Shown here in pieces: positions 1 to 8,578 of a stretch of 64,000 nucleotides of DNA (the first letter of the stretch is position 1; each line of letters starts with the position of its first letter). The position numbers and the translations under genes are program-made. A model generated the notes under the pieces. The model saw only the letters and a list, made by a program, of their open reading frames with translations. It was not told where the DNA came from and did not search any database. Source of the DNA: an uncultured Bryobacterales bacterium (GTDB taxonomy: Bacteria; Acidobacteriota; Terriglobia; Bryobacterales; UBA6623); the NCBI GenBank assembly GCA_951813605.1, contig OX638379.1:4786062-4850061 (forward strand), given 5' to 3'.

Positions 1-206
1 GCCCGCATTCTAGCAAACCGCGCGACGCGCCTGGCGCCAGCATATGAGCGGTGCCCTGTCGCAGGGCGCAGATTAGCCGGGAGCCGCTGCGACGGAGGAA
101 TTCGTCACTTTGGTATCGAGCGCTGTGGGCGCTTGGCCGGCGCGGCGCGCACCACCCGGAATTTGCTAGCATATTTGGTTCGTTCAGCATGATTTAGATC
201 TCAGCT
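1..206. other. Leader region upstream of the SulP-DabA-Mrp operon
   Basis: No coding sequence is recognised here. The last 40 bases before the SulP start are visibly more AT-rich than the rest and are the natural place for the operon promoter, but I cannot point to a confident -35/-10 pair. The upstream neighbour lies outside the window. Confidence 0.3.
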
Positions 207-1784
207 ATGCCAATCGAACCCCCCCGAGGAACCGTCGCGAGTTTTACTGAGCACTGGGTGGCCGACATCCGGTCGGGCTTCCTCGTGTTTCTGATTGCGC
301 TCCCCTTGTGTCTCGGAATCGCGCTCGCGTGCGGGTATCCGGCGATCGCGGGCATTTTCACGGCGATCATCGGCGGGATGCTGGCCACCTTCTTCAGCAA
401 CTCCGAACTCACGATCAAGGGTCCGGCCGCCGGATTGATTGTGATTGCGATCGGCTGCGTCACCGAGTTTGGGTTTACGGCTGGCAGGGATCCGGCAGCC
501 GACATAGAGGCCTACAGGCTAGCGCTGGGAGTGGGCGTAGCCGCCGGAATCCTGCAAATCCTGATTGGCGTGTTCCGCGCCGGGATTCTCGGCGACTTCT
601 TTCCCAGCGCGGCCGTGCATGGGCTGCTCGCCTCGATCGGCGTGATCATCATCGCCAAGCAGGTTCCGGTCGTGATGGGCCTGAGCCCGGAAGGGGCGCC
701 GCTGGAGCTGCTGGCCAAGATACCTAGCTTCGTGGCAAACATGCACCCCGCGGTGGGGCTGATCGGCATCGCCAGCTTGGTGGTGATGTTTGTCCATCCG
801 TTTCTCAAGATTCCAATAATCCGGGCGATTCCGGCGCCGCTGGTCGTGCTGGTGATCGCGGTGCCCCTAGGGATGCGCTTTGAGCTCGGAGAGGAATTCT
901 TGGTGCACGTGCCGCTAAACATGTTCGCCGCGCTGACCTTTCCCGATTTCTCCGGAATCGCCACGGCGACAGGCGTGAAGTACATCATCAGCTTCGCTCT
1001 GGTCGGGAGCCTGGAGTCCCTGCTGAGCGCGAAAGCAGTGGACGAGATCGATCCCTTTCGCCGGAAGACGAATTACGACAGCGATCTGCTGGCCGTGGGC
1101 GTGGGCAACACGCTGGCCGCGTTCGTCGGCGGCCTGCCTATGATTTCCGAGATCGTGCGAAGCAGGGCGAATATCGACAACGGCGCCAAGACCCGCTTCG
1201 CCAACATGTACCACGGAATCTTCTTGCTGCTCTTCGTCGCGCTGGTGCCGGCGCTGGTGAATCAGATCCCACTGGCGGCGCTCGGGGCGATGCTGGTGTT
1301 CACAGGGTTTCGGCTGGCCTCGCCTCACGAGTTCGCGGAGATGTATCGGCTGTCTCGCCAGCAATTCATCATCTTCGTGGCGACGATCATCGCCGTGCTG
1401 GCGACTGACTTGCTGTCGGGGATCGCGATCGGCATTCTCGTCAAGGCTTTGCTGCATCTTTGGAACGGCCTGCCCCTCGCCGCGCTCTTCCGGCTGCGGG
1501 CCGAGGTCGCAACAAGCGGAGATCGGGCGACCGTGGCGGTCAAGGACGGCGCCGTGTTCAGTACTTGGATCGCACTGAAGAAGCGGTTGGCAGCGGTTAA
1601 GGGCCACAGCTCAGTCACAGTCGATCTATCGGATACCGTGCTGGTCGATCACACAGTGATGGAGCGTCTGCGCGAGACGGCCAAGGAATTTGCAGAGAGC
1701 GGCTCCAGCCTCGAAATCTCCGGGCTGGAGTCCCATCGGGCGATGTCCCAGGCTGCGACGGCGGCCCGGGTCCGAAAACGCTGA
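207..1784 (+). CDS. SulP family inorganic anion transporter
   Basis: A 525-residue polytopic membrane protein of the SulP (SLC26-like) family, which moves sulfate, bicarbonate or other anions, often with Na+ or H+. The N-terminal two thirds is a run of hydrophobic segments with SulP-like stretches, such as the GPAAGLIVIAIG segment around residues 72-83 and the central SLESLLSAKAVDEID motif. The C-terminal ~95 residues look like a shortened STAS domain (SVTVDLSDTVLVDHTVMERL). It is the first gene of the cluster, 22 bases before dabA. Since dabA handles CO2/bicarbonate, bicarbonate (BicA-like) is a reasonable substrate guess, but substrate cannot be read from sequence and sulfate remains possible. 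Confidence 0.88.
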   Translation: MPIEPPRGTVASFTEHWVADIRSGFLVFLIALPLCLGIALACGYPAIAGIFTAIIGGMLATFFSNSELTIKGPAAGLIVIAIGCVTEFGFTAGRDPAADIEAYRLALGVGVAAGILQILIGVFRAGILGDFFPSAAVHGLLASIGVIIIAKQVPVVMGLSPEGAPLELLAKIPSFVANMHPAVGLIGIASLVVMFVHPFLKIPIIRAIPAPLVVLVIAVPLGMRFELGEEFLVHVPLNMFAALTFPDFSGIATATGVKYIISFALVGSLESLLSAKAVDEIDPFRRKTNYDSDLLAVGVGNTLAAFVGGLPMISEIVRSRANIDNGAKTRFANMYHGIFLLLFVALVPALVNQIPLAALGAMLVFTGFRLASPHEFAEMYRLSRQQFIIFVATIIAVLATDLLSGIAIGILVKALLHLWNGLPLAALFRLRAEVATSGDRATVAVKDGAVFSTWIALKKRLAAVKGHSSVTVDLSDTVLVDHTVMERLRETAKEFAESGSSLEISGLESHRAMSQAATAARVRKR

Positions 1785-1806
1785 GGACAGGTACCGAATC
1801 GGGTCT

Positions 1807-4590
1807 ATGCACGGAGGACGCCGCAACGAGTTGCGCAGCGAGGTCTTGGGTGCCGCCGCCGCGGCCGCCCAGATCTGGCCGCTGCGCACGTTCGCGTACA
1901 GGAATCCAATCCGCGGATACGAGAACCTGCCGTTCGACGAGGCGATTCGGCAAGGCGAGCGCCTGCTCGGCGGCGCGGGATACCTGGCCAACAGCGAGTA
2001 TCGCGAGTTTCATCGGCAAGGCCGCATCACCGACGACGGCCTGCGAGCCGCCTTGGATCGGGTCGGTCCCAGAATCAAGGCGGCGAGCGTGCGAGCCGGC
2101 GAGCGGGTCATCTCGTCGGACGAGGTCTTGTGGGCGCAATTGACGCAGGGGGTGACCGCTGTTGATCCGCCCATGCTCGATTGGTCGGCGAAGCGGGAGG
2201 CGCACACGGAACTCCTGCGCCATGCCCGGGCGCTCGGAGAAGCCCTGCGTCAACACGAAGCTGCGCCGGCGCCCGAGGCCGACCTGCCGAGCGGGCGCAC
2301 GGCCAGCGACTGGCTGGACGCGCTGGCAGGCTCGACCGTAGTCGAGTCGATTAACCAGCAGATGGTCAAGTGGTCGGCGGCATTTCTCGACGAGGGCATG
2401 GCCGCCTGGGCGATGCCTTGCCGCGGCGACGGGTTCTACCGCAGCTGGCGCGAGCTTGCCGCACGGGACCGCACCGGCCGGTTCCTGGGAATCCGGCGCT
2501 TCGCGCGCAAGATCCGCGCGCTGCCGGATTCGCCGGAGGAGGCGGTCGCGCTCGGCCTGCGGAGCTTGGAAATTCCAAGGCAACGATGGGCTGAGTATCA
2601 GTCCCGCATGTTCGCCCAATTGCCGGGCTGGACCGGCTTCGTTCGCTGGCGCAGCGAGAATCCCGGCTACCCGGAGCAGAGACGGCATCCCGTCGACCTG
2701 GTGGAGTACCTGGCGGTACGCATGTTCTACGAGGTCGAGCTAGTGGCAGCGACCTGTCGACGGGAATTCGGCACCGCGGGCACACGGTCGGCGCTTTGCG
2801 CGCATGCAGCACGCCTAGCGGACGGCTCCCCGGATGCGCGCCCGACCGCCGACAGCGCAAGCCGGCTCTACCAGCTCGCGCGGCGATTGGACTTGACGCC
2901 CGCCCAGATGGCCGGCCTGTCCGCGCACGCGGCGCGCACGCTGCTCGATTGGCTGGGACATTTCCCGGAGGATCGCCACGGGCCGGTTTGGCTCGAGGCA
3001 TACGAGGAAGCCTATCGCCTGCGATTGGTAGCGCGGCTGGCAGACCATCAGGGCAAGGGCCGCGCGCTGGAGTCACGGCCCCACGGGCAGCTGGTATTGT
3101 GCATCGACGCACGGTCGGAGCCGTTTCGGCGCCACATCGAAGACCAAGGGCCGTACGAGACATTCGGCTATGCGGGTTTCTTCGGGGTGCCCATCAGCCA
3201 TCTGGCGTTTGACACCAACAACCGGCTCGCCCTGTGCCCGGTGCTGCTGAAGCCGGGGCGGTCCGTCGACGAAGCGGTGAGGGACGGCCAGGAGGCGCCG
3301 CTGGAAAGGTACGCTTCGGGGACGCGCTGGCGACAGCTCGGTGACACGCTGTTCCACGACTTGAAGCAAAGCCCGGTCGGAGGCTTCATGCTGGTCGACG
3401 CGCTGGGCCTCTTGTTCAGCCTCGTGCTGGCTGGCAAGACGTTTCTGCACCGCGCTTACGCGCAGCTGGCGGGCAGGCTCGCGGAGCGCTTTGGGAGTGC
3501 GGTAAAGACGCGCCTGCCTGTCGCGCGAGATGACGGCGGGTCCGGGGTTGCGGCGGGTTTCACGCTTGCGGAGCAGGCGACGTTCGTCGAGAATGGACTG
3601 CGGATGATCGGGCTGACTGACCGGCTCGCTCGGTTGGTCGTGGTGTGTGGCCACGGCGCCGCTTCCGACAACAACCCGTATGCCGCCGCTTACAACTGCG
3701 GCGCTTGCGGCGGCGCGCACGGCGACCCCAACGCCCGGGCTTTCGCAGCCATGGCGAACGACCCTGAGGTGCGCGGCCTGATCGCCGCGAACGGCCTCGA
3801 GATCCCCGCGGATGCGTGGTTCGTCGCAGCCAAGCACGATACGACGACGGACCGGGTGAGCTTCTACGACATCGACGACTGGCCCGCAAGCCACGCCGAA
3901 GACCTGCTCCGGCTGCGTACCGACTTGGCCGCTGCCGGGGCGCGCCAGGCCGCGGAACGTCTCGGGAGGCTGCCTGGCGCGCCCAAGCGCATGGCGCCGG
4001 CCAAGGCTGCGCTGCACGCACTGGGCCGCAGCGTCGACTGGGCCAATCCGCGCCCGGAATGGGGGCTTTCGAGCAACGCCGCGTTCCTGATTGGGCGGCG
4101 AGCGCTGACCAAGGGGCTGGATCTGGAATCGCGCGTGTTCCTGCACTCCTACGATCCGGATGCGGACGCGGACGGGGGCGTTCTGGAACGGATCATGACC
4201 GCGCCGCTGATTGTCGGGGAGTGGATCAACATGGAATATTACTTTTCCGCTGTGGATCCTTGGGTGTACGGCAGCGGCAGCAAGGTGATCCACAACGTTG
4301 TCGGCGGCGTGGGAGTCATGCTTGGCAGCCAGGGCGACTTGCAGGGCGGGCTGCCGCTGCAGGGCGTCAACGACGGCGCCCGCCACTACCACGAGCCCAT
4401 GCGATTGCTCGCGATCATCGAAGCTCCCCGCGAGCGGATCTCGACGCTGATTCGAAAGCACGAGGCGCTACAGACGCTGTTCCACAATCAGTGGGTGAAT
4501 CTGCTAGCGCTGGAACCGTGGACCTGCAGCTTCCACCGTTACAACCCGAACTCCACTTGGGAACCACTGGCCGTGCGGCGGGCCGCCTGA
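1807..4590 (+). CDS. dabA: DabA-like DUF2309 inorganic-carbon transporter subunit
   Basis: A 927-residue protein of the DUF2309/PF10070 family, the carbonic-anhydrase-like subunit of DAB complexes (DabA in Halothiobacillus, MpsB in Staphylococcus). Known DabA binds zinc through Cys-x-Asp plus a distant His and Cys. All four are visible: C432 and D434 in LCIDARSEPFRRHIE, H616 in VVCGHGAASDN, and C631 in NCGACGG; the 15-residue spacing of the last two matches the family. The N-terminal PLRTFAYRNPIRGYENLPFDEA stretch is also typical. The start at 1807 was chosen because it lies after the SulP stop and directly precedes the conserved region; an in-frame start at 1690 would overlap sulP by 95 bases. 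Predicted role: one-way hydration of cytosolic CO2 to bicarbonate, driven by its membrane partner. Confidence 0.93.
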   Translation: MHGGRRNELRSEVLGAAAAAAQIWPLRTFAYRNPIRGYENLPFDEAIRQGERLLGGAGYLANSEYREFHRQGRITDDGLRAALDRVGPRIKAASVRAGERVISSDEVLWAQLTQGVTAVDPPMLDWSAKREAHTELLRHARALGEALRQHEAAPAPEADLPSGRTASDWLDALAGSTVVESINQQMVKWSAAFLDEGMAAWAMPCRGDGFYRSWRELAARDRTGRFLGIRRFARKIRALPDSPEEAVALGLRSLEIPRQRWAEYQSRMFAQLPGWTGFVRWRSENPGYPEQRRHPVDLVEYLAVRMFYEVELVAATCRREFGTAGTRSALCAHAARLADGSPDARPTADSASRLYQLARRLDLTPAQMAGLSAHAARTLLDWLGHFPEDRHGPVWLEAYEEAYRLRLVARLADHQGKGRALESRPHGQLVLCIDARSEPFRRHIEDQGPYETFGYAGFFGVPISHLAFDTNNRLALCPVLLKPGRSVDEAVRDGQEAPLERYASGTRWRQLGDTLFHDLKQSPVGGFMLVDALGLLFSLVLAGKTFLHRAYAQLAGRLAERFGSAVKTRLPVARDDGGSGVAAGFTLAEQATFVENGLRMIGLTDRLARLVVVCGHGAASDNNPYAAAYNCGACGGAHGDPNARAFAAMANDPEVRGLIAANGLEIPADAWFVAAKHDTTTDRVSFYDIDDWPASHAEDLLRLRTDLAAAGARQAAERLGRLPGAPKRMAPAKAALHALGRSVDWANPRPEWGLSSNAAFLIGRRALTKGLDLESRVFLHSYDPDADADGGVLERIMTAPLIVGEWINMEYYFSAVDPWVYGSGSKVIHNVVGGVGVMLGSQGDLQGGLPLQGVNDGARHYHEPMRLLAIIEAPRERISTLIRKHEALQTLFHNQWVNLLALEPWTCSFHRYNPNSTWEPLAVRRAA

Positions 4591-4597
4591 GCAACCG

Positions 4598-5086
4598 ATG
4601 CGTTTCCGACTCTCCAAGCGGTTCTTTTTCTGGACACTGACGCTATTCGCCTTGTGGCTGGTGCTGTCAGAGAGTTTGGCACTGATCCACGTGCTGGTCG
4701 GGCTGGCGGCTGCGGCTTGCGTGGCCGCGCTGAACGCCGGCTTGCATCCAAAGCACGAGCGCGTATTGCGCTGGTGGAGCTTGCTCGCTTATTTTCCGTG
4801 GCTGTTCTGGCAGATCAGCGCAAGCGGGCTGCGGCTTTGCTACTTGATTCTCCACCCGCGCATGCCGATCAAGCCGAGGCTGTTTCGGCATAGAACGGAC
4901 TTGGATGATGACCTGGCAGTCACCCTGCTCGGTAACTCGATCTCGCTGACACCCGGCACCGTCACTGTCGAGGCCCGGCGCGACGAGCTGACTATACACG
5001 CGATCGACGGCGGCGCGGCACGGGATGCCGGGATCCGGCGACTGGAAAAGAAAGTTTCGGAACTGTTCCGGGCCCGAGGCAAGTAA
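4598..5086 (+). CDS. mrpE: Na+/H+ antiporter subunit E (MrpE/MnhE/MbhA-like)
   Basis: A 162-residue protein with hydrophobic N-terminal segments and a soluble C-terminal domain. The stretch LLGNSISLTPGTVTVEARRDELTIHAID is the MrpE family hallmark (usually N-S-I-T-L-T-P-G-T). MrpE is a small membrane subunit of multisubunit Mrp antiporters and of the antiporter modules of MBH-type complexes. It starts 8 bases after dabA stops and opens a tightly packed Mrp gene set, so it is almost certainly co-transcribed with sulP-dabA. Confidence 0.9.
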   Translation: MRFRLSKRFFFWTLTLFALWLVLSESLALIHVLVGLAAAACVAALNAGLHPKHERVLRWWSLLAYFPWLFWQISASGLRLCYLILHPRMPIKPRLFRHRTDLDDDLAVTLLGNSISLTPGTVTVEARRDELTIHAIDGGAARDAGIRRLEKKVSELFRARGK

Positions 5087-5088
5087 GG

Positions 5089-5355
5089 ATGCAACTCCCG
5101 CTCCTGATCGTGTTGGACTTGCTCGTCGTCCTGATTCTGATGTACCTGTTTCGCGTCGTCCGGGGGCCCACGCTCTGCGATCGAGTATTGGGGTTGAACG
5201 GCATATCGACCAAGGCAATCCTGCTCCTGATCGTAATCGGCACGGTCTACGAGAGAGTGGAGGTGTTCGTCGATATCGCCACGGGCTACGCCTTGCTGAA
5301 TTTGGTGGGCGTGCTGGCGATTGCCAAGTACCTGGAACGCAGGGGGGCGGCGTAG
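5089..5355 (+). CDS. mrpF: Na+/H+ antiporter subunit F (MrpF/MbhB-like)
   Basis: An 88-residue protein with three predicted membrane helices. FRVVRGPTLCDRVLGLNGISTKAILLLIVIG matches the conserved MrpF core (R-V-x-x-G-P-x-x-x-D-R). The start follows the mrpE stop by two bases. As with other MrpF proteins it is expected to sit in the membrane arm beside MrpG and the C-terminal part of MrpA. Confidence 0.9.
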   Translation: MQLPLLIVLDLLVVLILMYLFRVVRGPTLCDRVLGLNGISTKAILLLIVIGTVYERVEVFVDIATGYALLNLVGVLAIAKYLERRGAA

Positions 5356-5361
5356 TCATCC

Positions 5362-5655
5362 ATGTTGGTTGCTGGTCTGATTGCGGCAGGTTTGTTCTTC
5401 CTAGTCGTTGCGGCGATTGGCATCGTCCGCCTGCCAGATGTCTTTACACGCTCCCACGCGGTCAGCCTGACCGACTCGCTGGGAGCCTTCTTCCTGCTCG
5501 CCGGCCTTGCCGTTCACCAGGGCTTCGGGCCGAACACATTCAGGATTCTCATCGTATTGGCGCTACTGTACCTGCTGAATCCGGTCATCGCGCACGCGAC
5601 GGTTCGGGCGGCGTTGCGCTCTGGCGAGAAGCCGGTGGGGGAGGACGCCCGATGA
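5362..5655 (+). CDS. mrpG: Na+/H+ antiporter subunit G (MrpG/MbhC-like)
   Basis: A 97-residue three-helix membrane protein. GIVRLPDVFTRSHAVSLTDSLGAFFLLAGL is the MrpG signature (G-x-x-R-x-P-D-x-x-x-R-x-H-A). Its stop codon overlaps the next start in an ATGA arrangement at 5652-5655, indicating translational coupling with the following MrpA C-terminal-like subunit. Confidence 0.9.
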   Translation: MLVAGLIAAGLFFLVVAAIGIVRLPDVFTRSHAVSLTDSLGAFFLLAGLAVHQGFGPNTFRILIVLALLYLLNPVIAHATVRAALRSGEKPVGEDAR

Positions 5656-6182
5656 CCCTCTCGTACGAGCTGCCTCTGCTGCTGCTGCTACTGCTGACTG
5701 CCTGCGCGGCGGTGCTGGTGAAGGACTTGATCAGCGCCGTGTTGATCCTAGGGTCCTATAGCTTCTTCCTAGCCCTCGTGTGGGCTTGGCTGGGAGCCCC
5801 CGACGTCGCATTCGTCGAAGCGGTCGTCGGTGCCGGGCTAGCGACCGTGTTCTTCCTGCTAACGCTGCTTTCGACCGCTCCGAAGGACACGCACATTCGG
5901 CGGCACGCACCGCCGAAGGCGGCCATGCTGCTGTTGCCGCTGCTGGCCGCGCTGCTGCTCTACGCGACGAGCGACCTGCCCCGCTTCGGAGATCCCCAGT
6001 CGCCCGCGAGCGTGCACGTTTCGCCGCACTATCTGAAGAACAGCCTTGCCGACACCCGCACCACCAATGTCGTGACGGCGGTATTGATGGATTACCGGGC
6101 TCTCGACACTCTCATCGAGACCGCCGTGGTGTTCACCGCCGGGATCGCATGCTGGCTGCTGCTCAGGAGGGACGTGAAATGA
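5652..6182 (+). CDS. MrpA C-terminal-like (DUF4040/MbhD-MbhE-like) antiporter subunit
   Basis: A 176-residue membrane protein. Residues 1-80 resemble the DUF4040 module (KDLISAVLILGSYSFFLALVWAWLGAPDVAFVEAVVGAG), and the rest resembles the MbhE-like tail of MrpA (NVVTAVLMDYRALDTLIETAVVFTAGIA). In canonical Mrp operons these segments are fused to the NuoL-like MrpA; here they are a separate gene, as in MBH/MBS-type modules. E57 in FVEAVVGAG is an acidic residue in a hydrophobic segment and a candidate for ion translocation. Coupled to its neighbours by ATGA overlaps at both ends (5652-5655 and 6179-6182). Confidence 0.85.
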   Translation: MTLSYELPLLLLLLLTACAAVLVKDLISAVLILGSYSFFLALVWAWLGAPDVAFVEAVVGAGLATVFFLLTLLSTAPKDTHIRRHAPPKAAMLLLPLLAALLLYATSDLPRFGDPQSPASVHVSPHYLKNSLADTRTTNVVTAVLMDYRALDTLIETAVVFTAGIACWLLLRRDVK

Positions 6183-6631
6183 TCCAGTCCTCCTACGACA
6201 GCGTGATCGTCCGGCGGATCGGCGCGATTCTCGTTCCGCTCGTGCAATTGTTCGCCCTATACGTACTGTTCTTCGGCCAATACGGACCGGGCGGAGGCTT
6301 CGTGGCCGGGGTGATGATCGGCACGAGCCTGATCATGGACTTGCTCGTTTTCGGGCGCGAAGGGAAAGCTCCCACGGCCGCCGAGCGGGCGCTTTCGGGG
6401 GATGGCATAGGGCTGGTCGTCTTCGCCTTCGTCGGCGGACTTTGCCTCATCGGCGGGGGCGAGTTCTTGAACTATTCCGACATGCCCGTGCCGGGGATCG
6501 ACGGCGCTTCTCGGCGCTACGTCGGAATTCTGCTGACCCAGGTCGGCGTGGCAGTCGATGTCGCGGTGGCGGCGGTTTCGATCGTGTTCAGCCTTTCGCG
6601 CGACGACAGCCTAGGAGTACCCCATGAATGA
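6179..6631 (+). CDS. mrpB: Na+/H+ antiporter subunit B (MrpB/MbhF-like)
   Basis: A 150-residue membrane protein. LFALYVLFFGQYGPGGGFVAGVMIG is the classical MnhB motif (G-H/Q-x-x-P-G-G-G-F-x-x-G). The start overlaps the previous stop (ATGA), and its end overlaps the next start by eight bases. MrpB forms part of the ion-translocating membrane arm of Mrp antiporters. Confidence 0.92.
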   Translation: MIQSSYDSVIVRRIGAILVPLVQLFALYVLFFGQYGPGGGFVAGVMIGTSLIMDLLVFGREGKAPTAAERALSGDGIGLVVFAFVGGLCLIGGGEFLNYSDMPVPGIDGASRRYVGILLTQVGVAVDVAVAAVSIVFSLSRDDSLGVPHE

Positions 6632-7001
6632 GCTGATCGAGACAGCGCTGCAACGTCCCAACATCGTTGCCTTCGTCGTGTTGCTGCTGGTGGGCTTGTA
6701 CATCACCCTGACCCGTCACAACCTGATCAAGAAATTGATCGGCCTGTACTTGGTCCAGACCAGCGTCATCTTGTTCCTAGTGACGGTCGGCGCGAAATCC
6801 GGGGCGACTGTCCCGGTTCTGTTGGACACGGCGAGCGCCGTTGAACAGGACGCCTACGTCAACCCGCTGCCGCACGTGCTGACACTCACGGCGATCGTTG
6901 TTCAGGTCGCGACCCTAGGCGTCTCGCTGGGGCTCGTTTCCGCGATCTACCGCAAGTACGGAAGCTTGGACGAGGACCACATCTTGGAGCGGACTCGATG
7001 A
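6624..7001 (+). CDS. mrpC: Na+/H+ antiporter subunit C (MrpC, NuoK-like)
   Basis: A 125-residue NuoK/MrpC-type subunit with three hydrophobic helices. GLYITLTRHNLIKKLIGLYLVQTSVILFLV and the VNPLPHVLTLTAIVVQVATLGVSLGLV segment are typical of MnhC (conserved D/N-P-L-P-x-x-L-x-L-T-A-I-V). It overlaps mrpB by eight bases and mrpD by four (ATGA), so translation is probably coupled. Confidence 0.93.
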   Translation: MNELIETALQRPNIVAFVVLLLVGLYITLTRHNLIKKLIGLYLVQTSVILFLVTVGAKSGATVPVLLDTASAVEQDAYVNPLPHVLTLTAIVVQVATLGVSLGLVSAIYRKYGSLDEDHILERTR

Positions 7002-8467
7002 CAGATCAAATTCCCGCTCTGGCCTTCCTCGCGCCCTTTGGGACGGCCATCTGCCTGCCACTAGTCGGGCACTGGCGGAATGGCCTCTGCCGCCCGGTGG
7101 CCATGGCCGCCGTGGCAGTCATGGCGGCTCTTTCAGTTGCCGGTCTGTGGGGAGTGTACGCATCGGGCGAAATCCGCTATTCGCTCGGCGGCTGGGAGGC
7201 GCCGATCGGCATTGAATGGGTTGCCGACAAGATTGCCGCGATCATGATCGCGACCATCTGCTTCGTGGCGGGAGTTTCCCTCGTCTACGGCGGAGTGATC
7301 GAGGACCGCGCGATGCGCGGCCGAGCGATTCCGTACTACACGATGATCCTGCTGCTGATCGCCGGCCTGGCTGGCGCCGTCTACGCCGCGGACCTGTTCA
7401 ATATCTTCGTGTTTCTCGAGGTCGTGGCGCTTGCGGGATACGCACTTGTGGGAGCACGGGGCGGGCGAGCGCTGATGTCGGCGTTCCGGTACCTCGTTAT
7501 GGGCGCCCTCGCGACGACGTTCTACCTGCTAGGGCTGGTCTATTTCTACGCCGCGACCGGCGCTCTGAACATAGCCGACCTCGGGGGGCGGGTTCCCGGC
7601 CTGCTCGGGTCCAAGGCGGTCCTTGGCGGTCTGATCTTCATTTTCATCGGGCTTGCGATCAAGATGGCGCTCGTGCCGTTGCACGCGTGGCTCCCCGATG
7701 CCTATGCGGACGCTCCGGACGCGGTGTCACCCTTGCTGGCCGGCCTGGTCACCAAGATCGCGCTGCTGGTCTGGCTGCGCATCCAGTACTGGGCGGTGGC
7801 AGCCGAGAGCGGGGATCCGGCAGCGCACGTCTTTGCCGTGGTTTCCGGCCTGGGAATCGCGGCGTCCGTCGGCGGCGCCTTCCTTGCCATGAGCCAGCGA
7901 GAACTGAAGCGCATATTCGCATACGCCGGCGTGTCACACGTCGGGCTGGTGCTCATCGGAGCGGGCCAGGCCAATCAAACCGGCCTGGCCGGAGGCCTGT
8001 TCTACCTAGCCAACGACGCCGTCATGCAGTGCGGCCTGTTCGTCCTTGCAGGCGTTGTCGCATTTCGCTACCAAGCCCGGTCCCTGGACGACGTGGGCCG
8101 TGCTCGCATCCGGAATCCATGGGTGCTGGGTGCATTCGTGGTGGTCTCACTCGGGATGGTCGGGCTGCCTCCGACCGGCGGATTCTTCGGCAAATGGTAC
8201 ATCCTGCTCGGTGCGCTGGAGGCCGGCAACTATCTGGCCGTAGCCGCGATCGTGCTCACGACTCTGCTAACGCTGGCGTATTTGCTGCGAATCCTCGAGA
8301 GACTCTTTCGAAACGGAGGGGCCGCGCGCGGCTCCGGGAGCCGTAGCATGCCTTTCGCGTTGCGCCTCAGCCTGGCCGCACCGCCAGTCGCGGTCATAGG
8401 ACTTGGCATTTGCGGCGATCCGATCATCAAGGCGCTGCTGGATTCGACAAGCGGGTTGGGATTGTGA
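6998..8467 (+). CDS. mrpD: Na+/H+ antiporter subunit D (MrpD)
   Basis: A 489-residue antiporter-like subunit (Proton_antipo_M, PF00361) with about 14 membrane helices. The key charged residues of the family are present: E141 in NIFVFLEVVALAGYAL (the helix-5 glutamate) and K222 in LAIKMALVPLHAWLPDAYADAPD (the helix-7 lysine), followed by a lysine/histidine pattern further on. It starts inside the mrpC stop (ATGA). A 111-base GC-rich spacer with two copies of ggggccgggcg separates it from the next antiporter-like gene. Confidence 0.93.
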   Translation: MTDQIPALAFLAPFGTAICLPLVGHWRNGLCRPVAMAAVAVMAALSVAGLWGVYASGEIRYSLGGWEAPIGIEWVADKIAAIMIATICFVAGVSLVYGGVIEDRAMRGRAIPYYTMILLLIAGLAGAVYAADLFNIFVFLEVVALAGYALVGARGGRALMSAFRYLVMGALATTFYLLGLVYFYAATGALNIADLGGRVPGLLGSKAVLGGLIFIFIGLAIKMALVPLHAWLPDAYADAPDAVSPLLAGLVTKIALLVWLRIQYWAVAAESGDPAAHVFAVVSGLGIAASVGGAFLAMSQRELKRIFAYAGVSHVGLVLIGAGQANQTGLAGGLFYLANDAVMQCGLFVLAGVVAFRYQARSLDDVGRARIRNPWVLGAFVVVSLGMVGLPPTGGFFGKWYILLGALEAGNYLAVAAIVLTTLLTLAYLLRILERLFRNGGAARGSGSRSMPFALRLSLAAPPVAVIGLGICGDPIIKALLDSTSGLGL

Positions 8468-8578
8468 GCGCCGGACGCCCAGGGTTGGCCAGCGCCGACG
8501 GCCCGGTGAGGGGCCGGGCGGCCGCGCCGGCTGGCCCACAGGGGCCGGGCGCAGCCCGCCGGGGAGGCAAGCCGTAGC

